Shown here: positions 50,461 through 61,950 of the stretch, one piece after another
Numbering within the stretch: position 1 is the first letter of the stretch
Layout of the letters: each line of letters starts with the position of its first letter
Source: Casuarius casuarius
Lineage: Eukaryota; Chordata; Aves; Casuariiformes; Casuariidae
Length of the DNA: 64,000 bases
Assembly: GCA_003342895.1 (NCBI GenBank)
Contig: PTFA01000091.1
Coordinates: forward strand, 1,809,660 to 1,873,659
Direction: 5' to 3'
Notes under the pieces: generated by a model
Told to the model about the DNA's origin: nothing
Database searches by the model: none
Seen by the model: only the letters and a program-made list of their open reading frames with translations
Program-made: the position numbers and the translations under genes

Positions 50461-51708
50461 GCACACGGCCGCAGAGATGTGCCTGAGCTTTGCTTCCCGT
50501 CCAAAGATAGCAGGAACGCTGAAAGGCTAAAAGCATGCCAGCTCCTCTGGTAGCAGCTGCAGTGGTCCAGCCTCTCAAAGACCTTGCAGAAGAAGGTGAC
50601 AGGAAGACTACTCTCAGACAGACCTCCTTGCACAGCATGAATGTTGAGGTACCAGCTTTGCACTGCGTATGAATTGCAGTCCTTGGGATACAGGCAGGAG
50701 GAGGACACAGCAGGCTGTGTGCACACACACAACAGATTGCTGAGCCAACAGACAAAAGGAAAATTCAAGCACTTCCTATGGAAATGTATGACAGGACACT
50801 GGAAAATTTTCAAGCAGGAAAGTCACTATAGTTTTGTGTTCTGTAAGAACTCGGTTAACAGTGAAAGAGTGATCTTCTGGCACTAACGGGTGTTTCTGAA
50901 TCAGCTCTTCTCAGAATTGCTGAGACTGTGCTGGAAACTTCAGCCCAGATATTTTATGAACTGAGTCTTTCCAGTGGCTCTCTGGTAACCCAGTCACTCA
51001 GTATGGGTCTGGATTTCAACACTGCAACCTCTCTGCTGAAAAGGAGAAGGAAACTTTCTTTACTTCCCTCGAACCTGCATTTGAAGGAACAGTTGTTCAT
51101 TTGGATTCTCACTGGTTTCAGTGCAAATCCGGCACACACAGGGGTAAGCGGGGGCAGAATCAGGACCTGGAGCTTGCTTTGCCCACTGACAAGTGAAGAG
51201 GCAGGCTCCAGTTTCTCCCCCCACCTTTCAGAGGGGTGCCTTGACTACATATTGCCAAATTAGGGCCTTATTTTCACTGGGGAAGCTGCTCTGAACTTGC
51301 TCCCAGCAGAATGTTTTAGAAATAAGCCCACAAGAAAGCTCAAATATGCATCTGTATTACAATGTGAGAGGTGTAAGTGGGAAAGTGGGTCCTGCATCTG
51401 TGCTGAGGAGAGGCAGACCTCAGCAGATTAGTTTCCTTGCCTTAGTTTGCCATTGTTCATTTCTGGTTACTACACCATCAGAGATCAGCTGCTTTCCCCT
51501 GCTTTCTTACACCACTTCCACACCAACACAGCCCCCTGCGTCCCAACAGTTACTTTGCAGATACGGTATTTTACAGAACAGCAGAATCTGACCTGGCTTG
51601 TTACTGACACAACACTTTCCTATTATTTCCACCATTCCTATGTAATTACAATAGCTCTATGCTACTGTAAGACATATATTATTGGCTTAATTCTTCTCCT
51701 TCTCTAGA
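50461..51708. other. Non-coding DNA, no gene recognised
   Basis: No supported gene. Open frames of 111 and 133 codons lack recognisable domains. Confidence 0.5.
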
Positions 51709-51744
51709 ATTCCAGGAATATATATGTGTATTCCAGGTATATTC
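51709..51744. repeat. Two-copy 21-bp tandem repeat, imperfect
   Basis: attccaggaatatat at 51709 and attccaggtatattc at 51730, a 21-base period. The second copy has drifted. Confidence 0.5.
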
Positions 51745-51896
51745 TGAGTTCTAGCCAAAACTTGGCTAGTGCAGTATGTTTATCACACCAGTTACTGCTA
51801 TAGCATGAGTAATTTCTGGGGGAGGGAGGCGAGGGAGTAGAAAAAGAAAAAGCTTCTCCAAATCCTTCAGCTCTTCACTTGGACACCGTGAATGAG

Positions 51897-51930
51897 ATAT
51901 TTAAATATGTTGCCATGGAAACAATCAAAG
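51897..51930. promoter_or_regulatory. RFX X-box and TCF/LEF motif cluster
   Basis: Three elements abut one another: the 12-base palindrome atatttaaatat (51897-51908); GTTGCCATGGAAAC (51909-51922), which fits the RFX X-box consensus GTHNYYATRRNAAC at every position; and ATCAAAG (51924-51930), a TCF/LEF site, overlapped by a SOX-like aacaat. RFX proteins bind X-boxes in ciliary, neural and pancreatic genes. An unbroken match is rare by chance. It sits just before a GT microsatellite and an enhancer-like block. Confidence 0.45.
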
Positions 51931-51940
51931 AGGGGGTCTT

Positions 51941-51976
51941 TGTGCGTGCGTGCGTGTGTGTGTGTGTGTGTGTGTG
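51941..51976. repeat. GTGC/GT microsatellite
   Basis: tgtgcgtgcgtgcg followed by about eleven GT/TG units. Likely length-polymorphic. Confidence 0.9.
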
Positions 51977-52230
51977 TTTTAGTAATCCCAAAGGGAGTAT
52001 TTAATTGGAATCAACCACAGCTTTTTAACTGTGTTTTAAATTGGAGAGAAATAAAAAGAAGAAGCTGCCAGAAAAGGAACATTAAATAAAAGGAAAAAGA
52101 AAAAAAAACACATGAAACAAGATGGGGGGGAAGGGAAATCAAAAGAATAAATTTACTGTAACCGGCAAAGGATTCATTAGGGTTACAACAAAGCTCGGTT
52201 CAATTTCCCTCCTGTTAACCTTAACAAGTT
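51977..52230. promoter_or_regulatory. Candidate conserved non-coding element
   Basis: AT-rich block (tatttaattggaatc, aaccacagcttttta with a RUNX-like aaccaca, aaaggattcattaggg, taaccttaacaag). Continues the motif-rich zone that starts at 51897. Enhancer-like texture; conservation untested. Confidence 0.22.
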
Positions 52231-52689
52231 TGATGTAGGTCCAGCCTGAAAGGCAGTGAGAATGTCTTTCTCTCTCCCCACCTCTGCCTGGTCCTAGGGG
52301 ACCAAGCAGCTGTCTGTAAATTGCTCCACACTGGGGAATAAGGTTTCTTTCCTTTCTGCCTCGCATTTTTCTTTGTCCAACCACACCTGCATTGAGCAGC
52401 TGCCCTAGGAGCCTGCCTCACCACTTCCCACTCATTCCTGCATCTCTCTGCCCTGCTGGATTCTTGGACATGCCATTTTATTGCAGATGAACCTGAAGAT
52501 GTTATTTATTACCTTCCCCCAGCTTAAATACATTGGGCTATTACCAGGGTTATTTTTGTCCCCAGCAACAGCCCTTCTGAGCTCATAATTAACTATTATT
52601 GTTAGTGTTAGCATTGGAGTTGCTATTTAAGCTAATGGACACTTTTAGTAGAACAAAAGTTTATAACCTCACTGTGAATAAACTTAGGC
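52231..52689. other. Non-coding DNA, no gene recognised
   Basis: No gene or recognised repeat. Confidence 0.5.
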
Positions 52690-52860
52690 TGGAAATTAGA
52701 GAGATTTCTGACCATTGAAAAGACTAATCCTGGACTAATGGCACAGGGGGAGAAAGCCTAACAGTTTTAAGAGAGAATTTGATACGGCTATGAATGGGAT
52801 TTTTTCTCAAAGAGATGAACTGCTTGGTCCAGAAGGCCTCTTCTAGTCTCTTGCTTCTGT
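52690..52860 (+). repeat. CR1 LINE remnant, 3' part
   Basis: ggctggaaattagagagatt, tctgaccattgaaa and later agagaatttgatacggctat, gaatgggat follow the order of the 3' region of turtle/crocodile CR1 (ggctgaaaattaggaagagg, ttaccatc, gagctcgataagtttatgg, aggggat). It is then joined to ggtccagaaggcctcttcta, near the CR1 3' end, so an internal deletion is likely. No reverse transcriptase frame remains. Confidence 0.5.
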
Positions 52861-54589
52861 TTCACTCTTACTGTATTTAAATGAGATGTCAGAGGGTCTG
52901 AATCGCAATACACTGTGTATTCAGTCATGCACACACAGAGTAAGAGCCAGTTCCTGACCCTTGTGTAAAAAGACAAGATTACATTTGAGATTAATTCTGC
53001 ATGGATGGAGGTGCCAGTACTCACACATTAAAGAAGGGGCATTGATCCCAGATGCCAAGATCAGGGTCTGATGTTCTGTTTCAGGCAGAGCCAGCACAAA
53101 ATTAGCACACAGGACAGACAGTGGCTGGGAGGTGTCCAGCGGCACAGCGAAAGGAAGCAACTTATTCAAGGTCCAGTTTTATTTTTGGATATAGCACATT
53201 TTCACCCCTCTTTGGAGAGGAACTGGGAGAAAGCTGCGTGATACGACCGCCTTTTCTAAAGGACTTGGTGCTCTTCTGACAGAAAATGTTAAGCCTTTTT
53301 GTCATTATTAATAACCACCTATTGGACTCCTCAGTGCAGGGACTGGGAATGCACAGGGAAGTCAGGGACTGAGCAGGACCAAATTAATTCAGCTTCCGTC
53401 TTGTGGATCCTTGTGGACCGGCTCTGTTATACTGAGAGATCTGTGCAAAGAGACCATGACTGAGACTGAAGTGCACTGTGCTTGGTACTGTCCCAACGTG
53501 CAATAAGAAGAGTCATCAAAGATGAGGCTCAGAGACCTTGGCACATTGTCAGCAGCTGCTTTACCTCATGGACCAGAAATCAGGGTATGCTGAGCTCCCA
53601 TCAGTTGAAACCATTAGATTTTGGCCATATTCTCCCTTCCTCCTTGTCCATTCCTTGACCGGATATTCCAGTTTTCACCCCACAACAGCTCCTAGCTGTA
53701 GCTCAGATGCAGAAACCTCCACTTGGTTCTCTCTCCTTTTCGCCATAAACCAAACCCCTCCTGCCACCCTCTCCCCCTCCTTTCCTCCCACTCTCTGCAG
53801 CTAGCACCTTACTTGAAGAAGAATAGCAAGAAAGAAAATGTATAGCTGTAATAGATTTTCCCCACTGGAGTCTACATTAAATTTAAGGCTTCGCTGTGGA
53901 CACTGAATGGTTGGTCATTAACGCACCTCGAATAAGCAGCATAAAACAATCCTCATAAGTGCTACCGTGAAAAATGGTGGCAGAGATCAGAAGTGATCAG
54001 AATGCAGACGGGAGCTGCAGCTCTCAGCGTAAAAATGATTAATGAAAAATCCCCAGCATCCTTTCTTCTCTTTGCAAGGGAGGAAGCGAACGAGCTTGAC
54101 AAGAACAACCGCTCCTCATGTGAGGAGGATAATAGCAGGAATGATATGTCTACAGGAGATTCCCAAGGCCTTGTGCGCACATAATAAATTGCCCTTGTCA
54201 CTTTTGGGAAACTTATGAAGAAAGATCACCAAAGCCAGCAAAAGCAATGAGGAAAAAGAACAAAAGATTCAACCCAAGAGAAGCTTTGCCTGGGAGATGC
54301 ACCGGCTCTGCTCACCCCTTGCCTCCGTTTGCTCAGCAAAGTGTTTTTGAAATGAACAGAAGGAGTTGGGTCCCCAGGCTCATAAAATACCTGTCAGACT
54401 GTGATGGCAGTGAAGCCGGGAATGAGGCTGCATGATGCAAAGCTTCAGCTCTTCAACCCTGTGTTAGAGCAGAGGATGCCACTGAAATACTGGCCTGCAC
54501 TGCCATAGCGGGTGCTCGCAGGCAGGTAGCTAGGTGACTGACAAGGGTGTCTTGGTAGGTAAGGCCTTTGACTCAGGAGGGCTGGCTTT
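52861..54589. other. Non-coding DNA with one strong acceptor-like tract
   Basis: No supported gene. A long C/T-rich tract (about 53747-53800) ends ctctctgcag, an excellent acceptor shape. The sequence after it opens for 14 codons in one frame (LAPYLKKNSKKENV) before TAG. No donor or poly(A) context supports an exon. Part of 52905-53100 has words of old repeats. Confidence 0.4.
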
Positions 54590-54700
54590 CTTCCTTAATT
54601 ATGTCAAATTTCTTACATGGGTGGTGCAAATCATTTAATCTCTTCATGTCTTAGTTCCCTATCTGTAAAACAGAAATACTGCTTTTCTATTCTCTCTTGG
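54590..54700 (+). repeat. MIR-type SINE remnant
   Basis: ggtgcaaatcatttaatctc, ttcatgtcttagttcccta, tctgtaaaacagaaat follow the MIR core (gggcaaatcacttaacctct, ctgtgcctcagtttcctca, tctgtaaaatgggga). The order is intact and the match clear. Confidence 0.65.
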
Positions 54701-55079
54701 CTATGGATATTCAAATTTTTAGGAGGAGGAACTGTCTCCCACTGTACATGTATAGCATATAGCTCAAGAAGGCCCTGACCTTGTCTGGATCCCATATACA
54801 CTGCTGTGTAGTAGTGCATATAAAATGGACATATTATCCTGAAAATAGGAGAGCCAGTTGTCATATAAAGCCAGGCCTTTTGACCCTGCTCTGGCTCTCC
54901 CTTTAAGCAGGCTATCGCTACCAAAATACTAGAAGTGAACCTGTATGTAAGTAAGGATTATTCTTATATTTATACATAGCCCAGGCAGAGGCTATGGATA
55001 ATTCTACAGTTCACATGCACATGTGTGTGTTACTGAGGGACAGTTCAGACCTGGACGGAGACATTTTTGTCTCACACAG

Positions 55080-55210
55080 AGGAAAAAACATTATTCCCTC
55101 CTTTAAGTATGATCTGGACTGGGCACTAGGAAACAGACTGTGCAGAGCAATCCTGTGCTGGCCAGGGGACAGACAAGATGGTCCTAATAGGTCTTTTTCA
55201 ATCCTGGTTT
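55080..55210 (+). repeat. CR1 LINE remnant, 3' end
   Basis: tttaagtatgatctggactg, gggcacta, then gacagacaagatggtcctaa, taggtctttttcaatcct match the CR1 3' UTR order (tttaagactggactggg, ggactagatgatctaatggg, tcttttccaatccta). The terminal ATTCTATG-type octamer repeat is lost. A 135-codon + frame crosses it (54994-55401) and is best explained by chance. Confidence 0.55.
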
Positions 55211-56172
55211 CTGGGAATTTTCTCCCACCAGTGGCTAAACAGGCGCCAGATGGTAATGACTTTGGTCACGTATTGAGTCACTGGAAGATAGAAATCACAG
55301 CAAAATTGGGAGGGTTGTTTCTTCCTCCTGCTCCCTCTCTGAAAAAGGCAGAGGTGCTTTTGAAAGTACAGTACTGCTGTTGGCAGGCAGCTGCCGTATA
55401 GTCCGCGGTGGGGTGCAGTGCAGCACCACTTTTTTACACAGTCGGGCTGTGGTCAGGAAAGCCTTGTGTTTAAATAATTTGGTAAAGATCAGGATGCCAC
55501 AGTTCCAGGTGTGTATGTGTGTATGGCTGTGTGTGAAGCTGAAAATCTTTTCTTACTCCGTATCAGGTAGCTGCACAGAGCTGGAGGCAAGGCAGGGGGA
55601 ACACTGCAAGCAGCGCCACGCACTGATTTAGCTTTATCCCTGCGAGTCTGTGTAAGCCCACTGGTGAGGTGAAGAGCGATTCAAAGATTGGGTCGCACTG
55701 GGAAATCTGCTTTAATTTCCTGTTCTGCCTCAGGCTTCCATGTGACAGTGTAAATCACTGAAAGTGAGAAACACGAAGATAGATGGATGTTGCAGTGCTC
55801 AACTGGTATTGCCCAGCGCACACAGGAACCATCTCACGGAGCGCAAACAGCACAGCTCTAGGCAGCTGCTTGTGCATGTGCAGGCGAGGCACTTTCACAG
55901 AGCAGGGGTCCTTTAGGCACTGACTGAAGAGTGAGATAGTTCCCCTTTGTAAGTCACCTGGCAGCACTTAGGAACCTGCAAATGATCTTTGTGGATTTTT
56001 CCCTTAGTGTCTCTGCATCATAGTCTCTGTATTTTAATGACGAGGGTGGTAGCACTTGCTGTTATCCTTCTTCCCCGGGGAATCGTTTAAACACATGCCG
56101 CAGGTGGCTCATCCTCCCTTGCTAAGGCACCATCAGCCTCAGCTGTAAGAGTATTGCCATGAATTCCAGGAA
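55211..56172. other. Non-coding DNA, no gene recognised
   Basis: No supported gene. A possible weak MIR trace lies near 55715-55770 (ctgcctcaggcttccatgtg), too short to call. Confidence 0.5.
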
Positions 56173-56385
56173 TCTTTCTGCTCACCTGCTTCATGAATAA
56201 CTCTTAAAGACTTCTGGATCTTTGAATTCTGTGTCCAGGGTTAAAGCTGCCCCTTATAGCGAAGCCTGGGGATTTCCTGCTCCTCTGCTGTAAAGAAAAG
56301 TGAGTTTCTTCCCTGTGCTTGCTGTCAGGTCCGTCCAGTGAGGCGGTGTCTGCAGTGGAGCCCCAGGGATGCTCCTGTGGGAGCA
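56173..56385. repeat. Direct duplication, copy 1 (213 bp)
   Basis: Aligns base for base, without gaps, with 57054-57266: 8 differences in 213 positions, about 96% identity, 881 bases apart. Starts tctttctgctcacctgctt and ends cctgtgggagca. The flanks do not match, so this is a local segmental duplication. No target-site duplication or poly(A) tail is evident. A minus-strand frame is open across both copies, but it matches no protein I know. Confidence 0.95.
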
Positions 56386-57053
56386 GCTGTATTGAGGAGA
56401 TAAAGGCCCTCAGGAAGGTCTGTTCTCTGGATTTCTGCCATGGCTCTAGGACTGTCTGAGAAAGGAGGGATGGATGATGGTAGGTAAAATTGTTCCTTGG
56501 CAGAATGGGAAGCACCACAGTCAAACAGATGTCACTAGTTCTGTGTTGTTGTTCTACTGAGAAAAATAGAGGGAAATGTTTTTTTTCTTAAACACCAGCT
56601 CTCCTGAGGTCTGTGGGGGGAGATAGCAGTCTGCTGAGGCCAGGTTAGCACTGCTTTCAGTGAGAAGCATGCTGTGTAGCTGGAGGAAGACCTTCACCCC
56701 ACCTGCTACCTGTGGGCAGAATAAATCAGCTGAGAGCTGCTGCACAGTAGCAACACACGCCTTGCCAGGTTGGCCTCCCCTGGGTGCATTTGTTTACCTG
56801 CTGTCATCTCCTATTAGTCCCAGTGCTTTATGGAGGGTGGGCTGTGGCTTCAGCTCCCAGCCCCAGGCTCTGCCAGCTTCTCTCAAGGCATTTTCCTTCC
56901 TGTGTGCAGTCCTGGAATAATAGCAGCCAGTAGCAGGGTCATTTATTTGGCCTTTCATGCATCAACATGATGGATGAGGATACTGATAAACTGCCATCTC
57001 TGTGAGAAAGGCTATTTTTGGTACTTAGCTCTCATATGTGACTGTATGAATTG
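56386..57053. other. Unique sequence between the two duplicate copies
   Basis: No supported gene. Not duplicated. An 86-codon + frame here (56660-56920) has no recognised domain. Confidence 0.5.
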
Positions 57054-57266
57054 TCTTTCTGCTCACCTGCTTCGTGAATAACTGTTAAAGACTTCTGGAT
57101 CTTTGAATTCTGTGTCCAGGGTTAAAGCTGCCCCTTATAGCAAAGCCTGGGGATTTCCCGCTCCTCTGCTGTAAAGAAAAGTGAGTTTCTTCCCTGTGCT
57201 TGCTGTCAGGTCCGTCCAGTGAGGCGGTGTTTGCAGCGGAGCCCCAGGAATGCCCCTGTGGGAGCA
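57054..57266. repeat. Direct duplication, copy 2 (213 bp)
   Basis: The second copy of the duplication described at 56173-56385. All differences are single substitutions: seven are transitions and one is C to G. No indels, which fits a fairly recent event relative to the ancient repeats nearby. Confidence 0.95.
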
Positions 57267-60200
57267 TCAGGGATTCATGTTCCGGCTGTGTCAAATCTTC
57301 ATGGATTCTGCAGCCCGTTAAGTGCCCGGTCCCTCAGCATTCCCCAGCTCCCAAGGCACTCCATTCCCGAAAGACTCTTAGCTGTTGTAACTTCCAGGGC
57401 AAGGAATCACAGCTCCATGTCCCTCAGGAAAAAGGCAGAGGGGGAAACAGGGAAAGATCTTCATCTCTTAAAGAAAAGTTGAGAAAAACAGAGGTAGGGC
57501 ATGGGAGTGGTGTGCAGGGGCTTGGGGCCTGCTTTTGCTCCAGCTTCCTGCATGACTTTGCACCAGTCACTGTGCGGAAGTCTGTGCTTTAATCTTCTCT
57601 CCTGTTCTTCAGCGTATTTTCCATTATTTTGTCTTGTCTGTGCAAGACAGAACTCGGAATAGATTTAGATACCTGCATTCTGTGACTGTACATTTCCTAG
57701 TGCCATGGGACACTGATTTCATTTGGGTTTCTAATTTATTTCACAATACTGTGGAATAATTAGAATTATTAAAACCAAAACTGTTCTTTGCTGCCTGTTT
57801 CCATTAGGCAAAGCAGCTCAGACTGTCAGGTCTTTGGGGAGGGAGGAGGAGGCTTGTTTTTTACCACCTCCTAGTCTTTTGTCCTTCATGACCTTTAGTT
57901 CTCTTGCTAAAATTAACATTTATACAAAAAACAGAAGTGGAAATTGGTCCCTCTTCCCATTGCATCACACATTCCTGCAGTGGAAAGGTTATTCCTTTCA
58001 TAGGCTTCCTATATGGCATATCAGATGATATGATCTGCCCTTTCTCAGACTAAATTATCAGCTCTAATGTTTTCCTCCTTTCATTATTACTATCCTCTCC
58101 TTGAAACATGAGTAGTTTCCATGTCGACTGTAACATTACTGTCTCTGCTGGTAGCAGATGGAAAGCCAAGCTGGAGGTACAAGTCATGTTACCATTAACA
58201 GCCAGCAGCAAACTGTAATGGTTTCCAGTGTAACCCTTCAAGTCATTGAGTGCTGTTTCTACACACAGAGGAACTAAGTGTAATGATAAAATCCTATCTT
58301 TAAGATGTTGAGAGTTTTACAGCTGGCTTTGATAGAACTGGGAATTTTTAGTCTTTTTACTGGAGTAAATCAAATTACAGCTTTCCTGGGGATAAGCGGG
58401 AAATGATTCCCATACTATGAAATTAAGGAGCCCAGTTTTCTGAAGGAGTAGTATTTCTGGCAGTCTAATTTGAGAACATCAGTTTGGGGTCTAATCAGCT
58501 GAAGCAAATCAGGCCCAAATAATCTTGAGTACATGCAACGAAAAACAATTCCCATCTGTCGGGAAAACCCAGTGTGCCTACATTTGTTCTAAGAAAATGA
58601 ACAATTCAGAAATGGCAAAACATTTTGTTGCAGTTTGTTAGCTTAAATTGTTCATTTGGGCTTGACCCCATGTAATTTTTTTCCCTACTGACATTTTTCA
58701 TTTGACAATAAGCCAAAAATTCCTGTGTGCATATGAAGTCCTCACGTGGATTCTGGTCTCAGTTGTTCTGGTTTCATGTGGGTGTTAAGCCATTGACTTC
58801 AGGAGCATCCAGCTGGTTAAACTGTAGAAGGGAGACAAAGATCATAGTTGGACTTTCCATTCTCATGAATAAGGTTAACTTGCTACAGATCCGGAGTGCC
58901 TGGGTCCCAGCTTTGCTCAAAATGGACAGTAGAGACATGTCTCACTTGACACAGCTGTAAAAAGTTGTGGCTGTTTGAGTTAGGGAGCCTTAGAAAGGCT
59001 GAATGTGAACTCTAGCCGTGCCACTCTCTTCTCGCCCTTTGGATATTGAAGTTAATATGCCTTAACTGTGTTGAATTCACCGAAGCCTGTGACAAGCTGT
59101 CACCATTGCTAAGGTCAGTCTCACCCAGCTCAGAGGTCCTTTCCTCTCTTGTTTCCTTTCTTCTCTACCACCAGCTGCCGTTAGAGAGCAAACCCTGAAC
59201 TTGGAAGGCAAGAGAAGAGCTGATTTTGATTCATTTAGCTTGTAAACTTAGTGCATTGCCCTTGTTATATCTTTAGGAGCTCTATAACAGGTGTGGGATC
59301 TTAAAAGCTCTCTGCATTAGCCATTTCTCCCTTGTACCATATCCTACTCCCCACAAGCCTCCTCATTTCTCATTCAAGGAACCGTGGTGAGGCTTTGTGC
59401 TCCGAATGCCCAGCAGTCACCGTTGCGTCTCCGTTCCCCGACAAAGAGAAACCTTATCTTTTGATGGACACATACAGCACATTCTCTGTGACATTTAAAT
59501 CTCCCTTTGTAGCCAACTCAGATATTTTTGCTGTTAAAATAAGACCGTACAGCCGGGTGATTTCATTACTGCAAATGTTATTACAGTGAAAGCCTGTTTA
59601 AGACATAATGTCACTGAAGGGAAAATATGATCTAGCAGCAAGTGTGGTCTGGTTGAGGGTGCTGGGATTCATCACAGACTGAAAGAAACCTCTCAAACAT
59701 CAGACCTGCTAATGGAACAGCTTTTTCCTTCATCAAATCAAACCAGCCACTTCCTCAAAGCCCTAAGGCTAGGAATTACAAAGAAGATTGAAAGGAATTA
59801 GGCACCCAACTCTCACTGACTTTGTATTTGAGCTCTTGAACTGCTCTTGCTGCTTTGGAAATTATAGCTGTGCTGCCAGGGTGCTTAGTACCATAGGTGC
59901 GGTGAACAGAAATGTATTGTGTTAATAGTAGCTACAGGCTTTAAAAAGGCAATGCTGCTGCCTGTCCATGTTCATAATGATTAGTTCTTGGTCCAAAAAC
60001 ACTGAAGAGGAGAAATAATCACAGATGGGTCCTGGCCTCTCTGAACTCAGTGCAAATTTGCTAGTGATCTGGCCCCAGTTTCTACCTGGATGCAGAGGTA
60101 ACTCAAAAAAAGCAGATTTTCCCAAAGCGGATTTTCCTGAGGATTTTAGATTTGCAAGAGTGAAGTTTATGAGCTTCTGGAGACAGAGGTGTCGCACAGA

Positions 60201-60710
60201 TCGGCGGCCCTCAGCCGTGGGAGTGTGCAGCTCTGCACGTGTGGCTTTGAGCAGCACTGTGCGGAGGTGGTGGTTAGCTGAAGAGCAGAACTGTGCAGAT
60301 GGACCTACACTGTGTTCCCAGCCCTCTGCCTTTGAGGTACTGGTTTCTACTGTTGATTAGCTCTATTTTGAGGATCACTTTGCTATGCCAGATAGGTGTG
60401 CCCTTCATCTTAAAAGATTAGCCTTTAAAATGTGTGAGTAGCTCAGACTGTCTGCTAATGGGGATGGTGAATGTCTTAGCTCTGCTCCTTTCCAGAGTAG
60501 GTGTGGGAAGTTCTCTTCCGTTTGACATCTTTCTGAGTGTTTAAACTCAGTGAGTATCAGGTCAACAGCAAACCTCCCACTGGCTTCAAGAAGCTTTGGA
60601 CTGTGCCCCAGCCTGCTCTGCTAACAAGATGTGACAAGCTGAAGTGAACAGTTAGACAGAAAGCATCAGGATTTCACAGCATATTTTGCCAGCAACTTGT
60701 TTTTTTCAGC
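57267..60710. other. Non-coding DNA, possible old repeat traces
   Basis: No supported gene. A possible MIR fragment at 57520-57600 (ttttgctccagcttcctgca, tgactttgcaccagtcac) and short words of old sauropsid repeats (cattgacttcagg near 58793, cccactggcttcaag near 60577) are too weak to place. The part around 59440-59590 is AT-rich with an open 85-codon frame of no known family. Confidence 0.45.
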
Positions 60711-60752
60711 TGTTTTTTTCTTTCTTTTTTTTTCTTTTTTTTTCCTTCCTAG
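60711..60752 (+). promoter_or_regulatory. Very strong splice-acceptor tract
   Basis: Forty bases with a single purine (a G near the start), almost all T with some C, ending ccttcctag. This is stronger than most real acceptors. It could also be only a T/C microsatellite, since a similar tract at 60981-61036 has no exon after it. Confidence 0.4.
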
Positions 60753-60854
60753 CACTCTAGCGACTCAACTCTATCCCAGGCTTCTACTGACATTNTCAAG
60801 ACAGCGGATGACAGGCAAAACGTGTCCACAAGCAATTCAGGCTCTCCCCACTAA
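60753..60854 (+). CDS. Candidate terminal coding exon of an unidentified gene
   Basis: Directly after the acceptor tract, 33 codons are open in the first frame and end in TAA (60852-60854). The predicted tail is hydrophilic and Ser/Thr/Asp-rich: HSSDSTLSQASTDI, one unknown residue (codon NTC, 60795), then KTADDRQNVSTSNSGSPH. This looks like the disordered C-terminus of a real protein, such as a transcription or signalling factor, more than like random translation. A second frame is also open (33 codons) but hydrophobic/basic and less natural. A poly(A) signal lies 1.1 kb downstream (61951), giving a plausible 3' UTR. I cannot name the gene. Upstream exons must enter in phase 0. Confidence 0.35.
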   Translation, partial: HSSDSTLSQASTDIXKTADDRQNVSTSNSGSPH

Positions 60855-61950
60855 GTAATCATAAACACTGCAAGNTTGCAACAAAGCAGGCAGCTGTCTT
60901 TCTCCCTGGACAAGGGCTGCTTCCTCACAAATTGAGGCTCTGCGGGTTTTACAGCTGTCGGACAATGACTCTGGTGCCTGTTTTCTCCTTCTCTTCTCTC
61001 TCTCTTTTTTTTTTTTTTCCTCCTTTTCTTTCTTTTAATGGAAAATATCTCAGCGTTGCCAGGACTCAAGCGGCCCCCTCTAGCAGTGAATCGATACAGC
61101 CAAGTGACTAGGCTTTAACTTCTCTTCTGGCTGATGCTCCTGGAATTGGCACAGAGGAGTTGTGTTACTTGCACATTCTCCTTTCCAAGGGTTTATTACC
61201 TTCGATCACATTTCTTATAGGGAAGCACATTTTTATTTCGGGGGTGAGGAGAAGGATTTAATAGCACCAAACTGCAGTCGCAGAGGTGCTGAGAATGGAG
61301 AGGCTGGGCCAGATTTAGGGGAGCTCCTGGGAAGTTAGTAACCTTGAGTTTTGCAATTTCCTTCCAGACTGCTAGAGCATGTATGGAGCCCCAGAAGAAA
61401 CCTTTATCCCTGGCCTAAATATAGGCAAGAGGAGAGTGAAGATTGCTTTTTATTACTTCTTTGTGTTGATAGAGTCAATCCTGCCTTGGATTGACTTGCT
61501 ACATGAGCTCTGAGGCCTTTTCAGATCTCTTTCTATGATACTTTCTGAGGTAGCCTGCAACAGATGCCTCCTCTGCAAAGCTGCGGTTAGAGAAGCGCCT
61601 GCAACACAGTCTGAGTGGTGGATTTACCTCCCCTCAGCTGGTAATTACTACCCCCTTAGCTGAGCGTGCAATTGCTTCTGAGCTGTTTCAGTGCCATGTA
61701 AATCATGCTTTCTCAAATCCCTTTTAGTATGCTGCCTTAATGCTGCTCTTTGACCCTGTGCTACCCCCTTCGACAATGCCAGCTTCTTACCCTGACTCTT
61801 AGCTTAAAGCAAGCTTAATTTTACCTTGTTATGCTACAGCTATCTGTGCCCTCTGCACTCCCTCCCTCTGCCGCCCTCCTCTTCAGTGGGTCTGTCAAGT
61901 GGCACATGTTGGATGAAATACATAAATTCTTTCTGTTTATGATTGAGTAT
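60855..61950 (+). other. Possible 3' UTR of the candidate exon
   Basis: Between the TAA and the first AATAAA on this strand beyond it. It contains a second T/C-rich tract (60981-61036), an ambiguous base (60875) and no repeat. Status as UTR depends wholly on the exon call. Confidence 0.25.

Noticed and set aside
50042..50755. 237-codon minus-strand open frame, the longest in the window
   Set aside because: It runs through a CA-rich cryptic repeat, has no known domain, and its Cys/Ser/Val-rich makeup follows from the dinucleotide bias.
54994..55401. 135-codon + frame as a gene
   Set aside because: It overlaps a CR1 3' end remnant and has no known domain.
60981..61036. Second T/C-rich tract as another splice acceptor
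   Set aside because: No AG follows directly; the nearest lies beyond an A-rich stretch, and no open segment with a donor follows.
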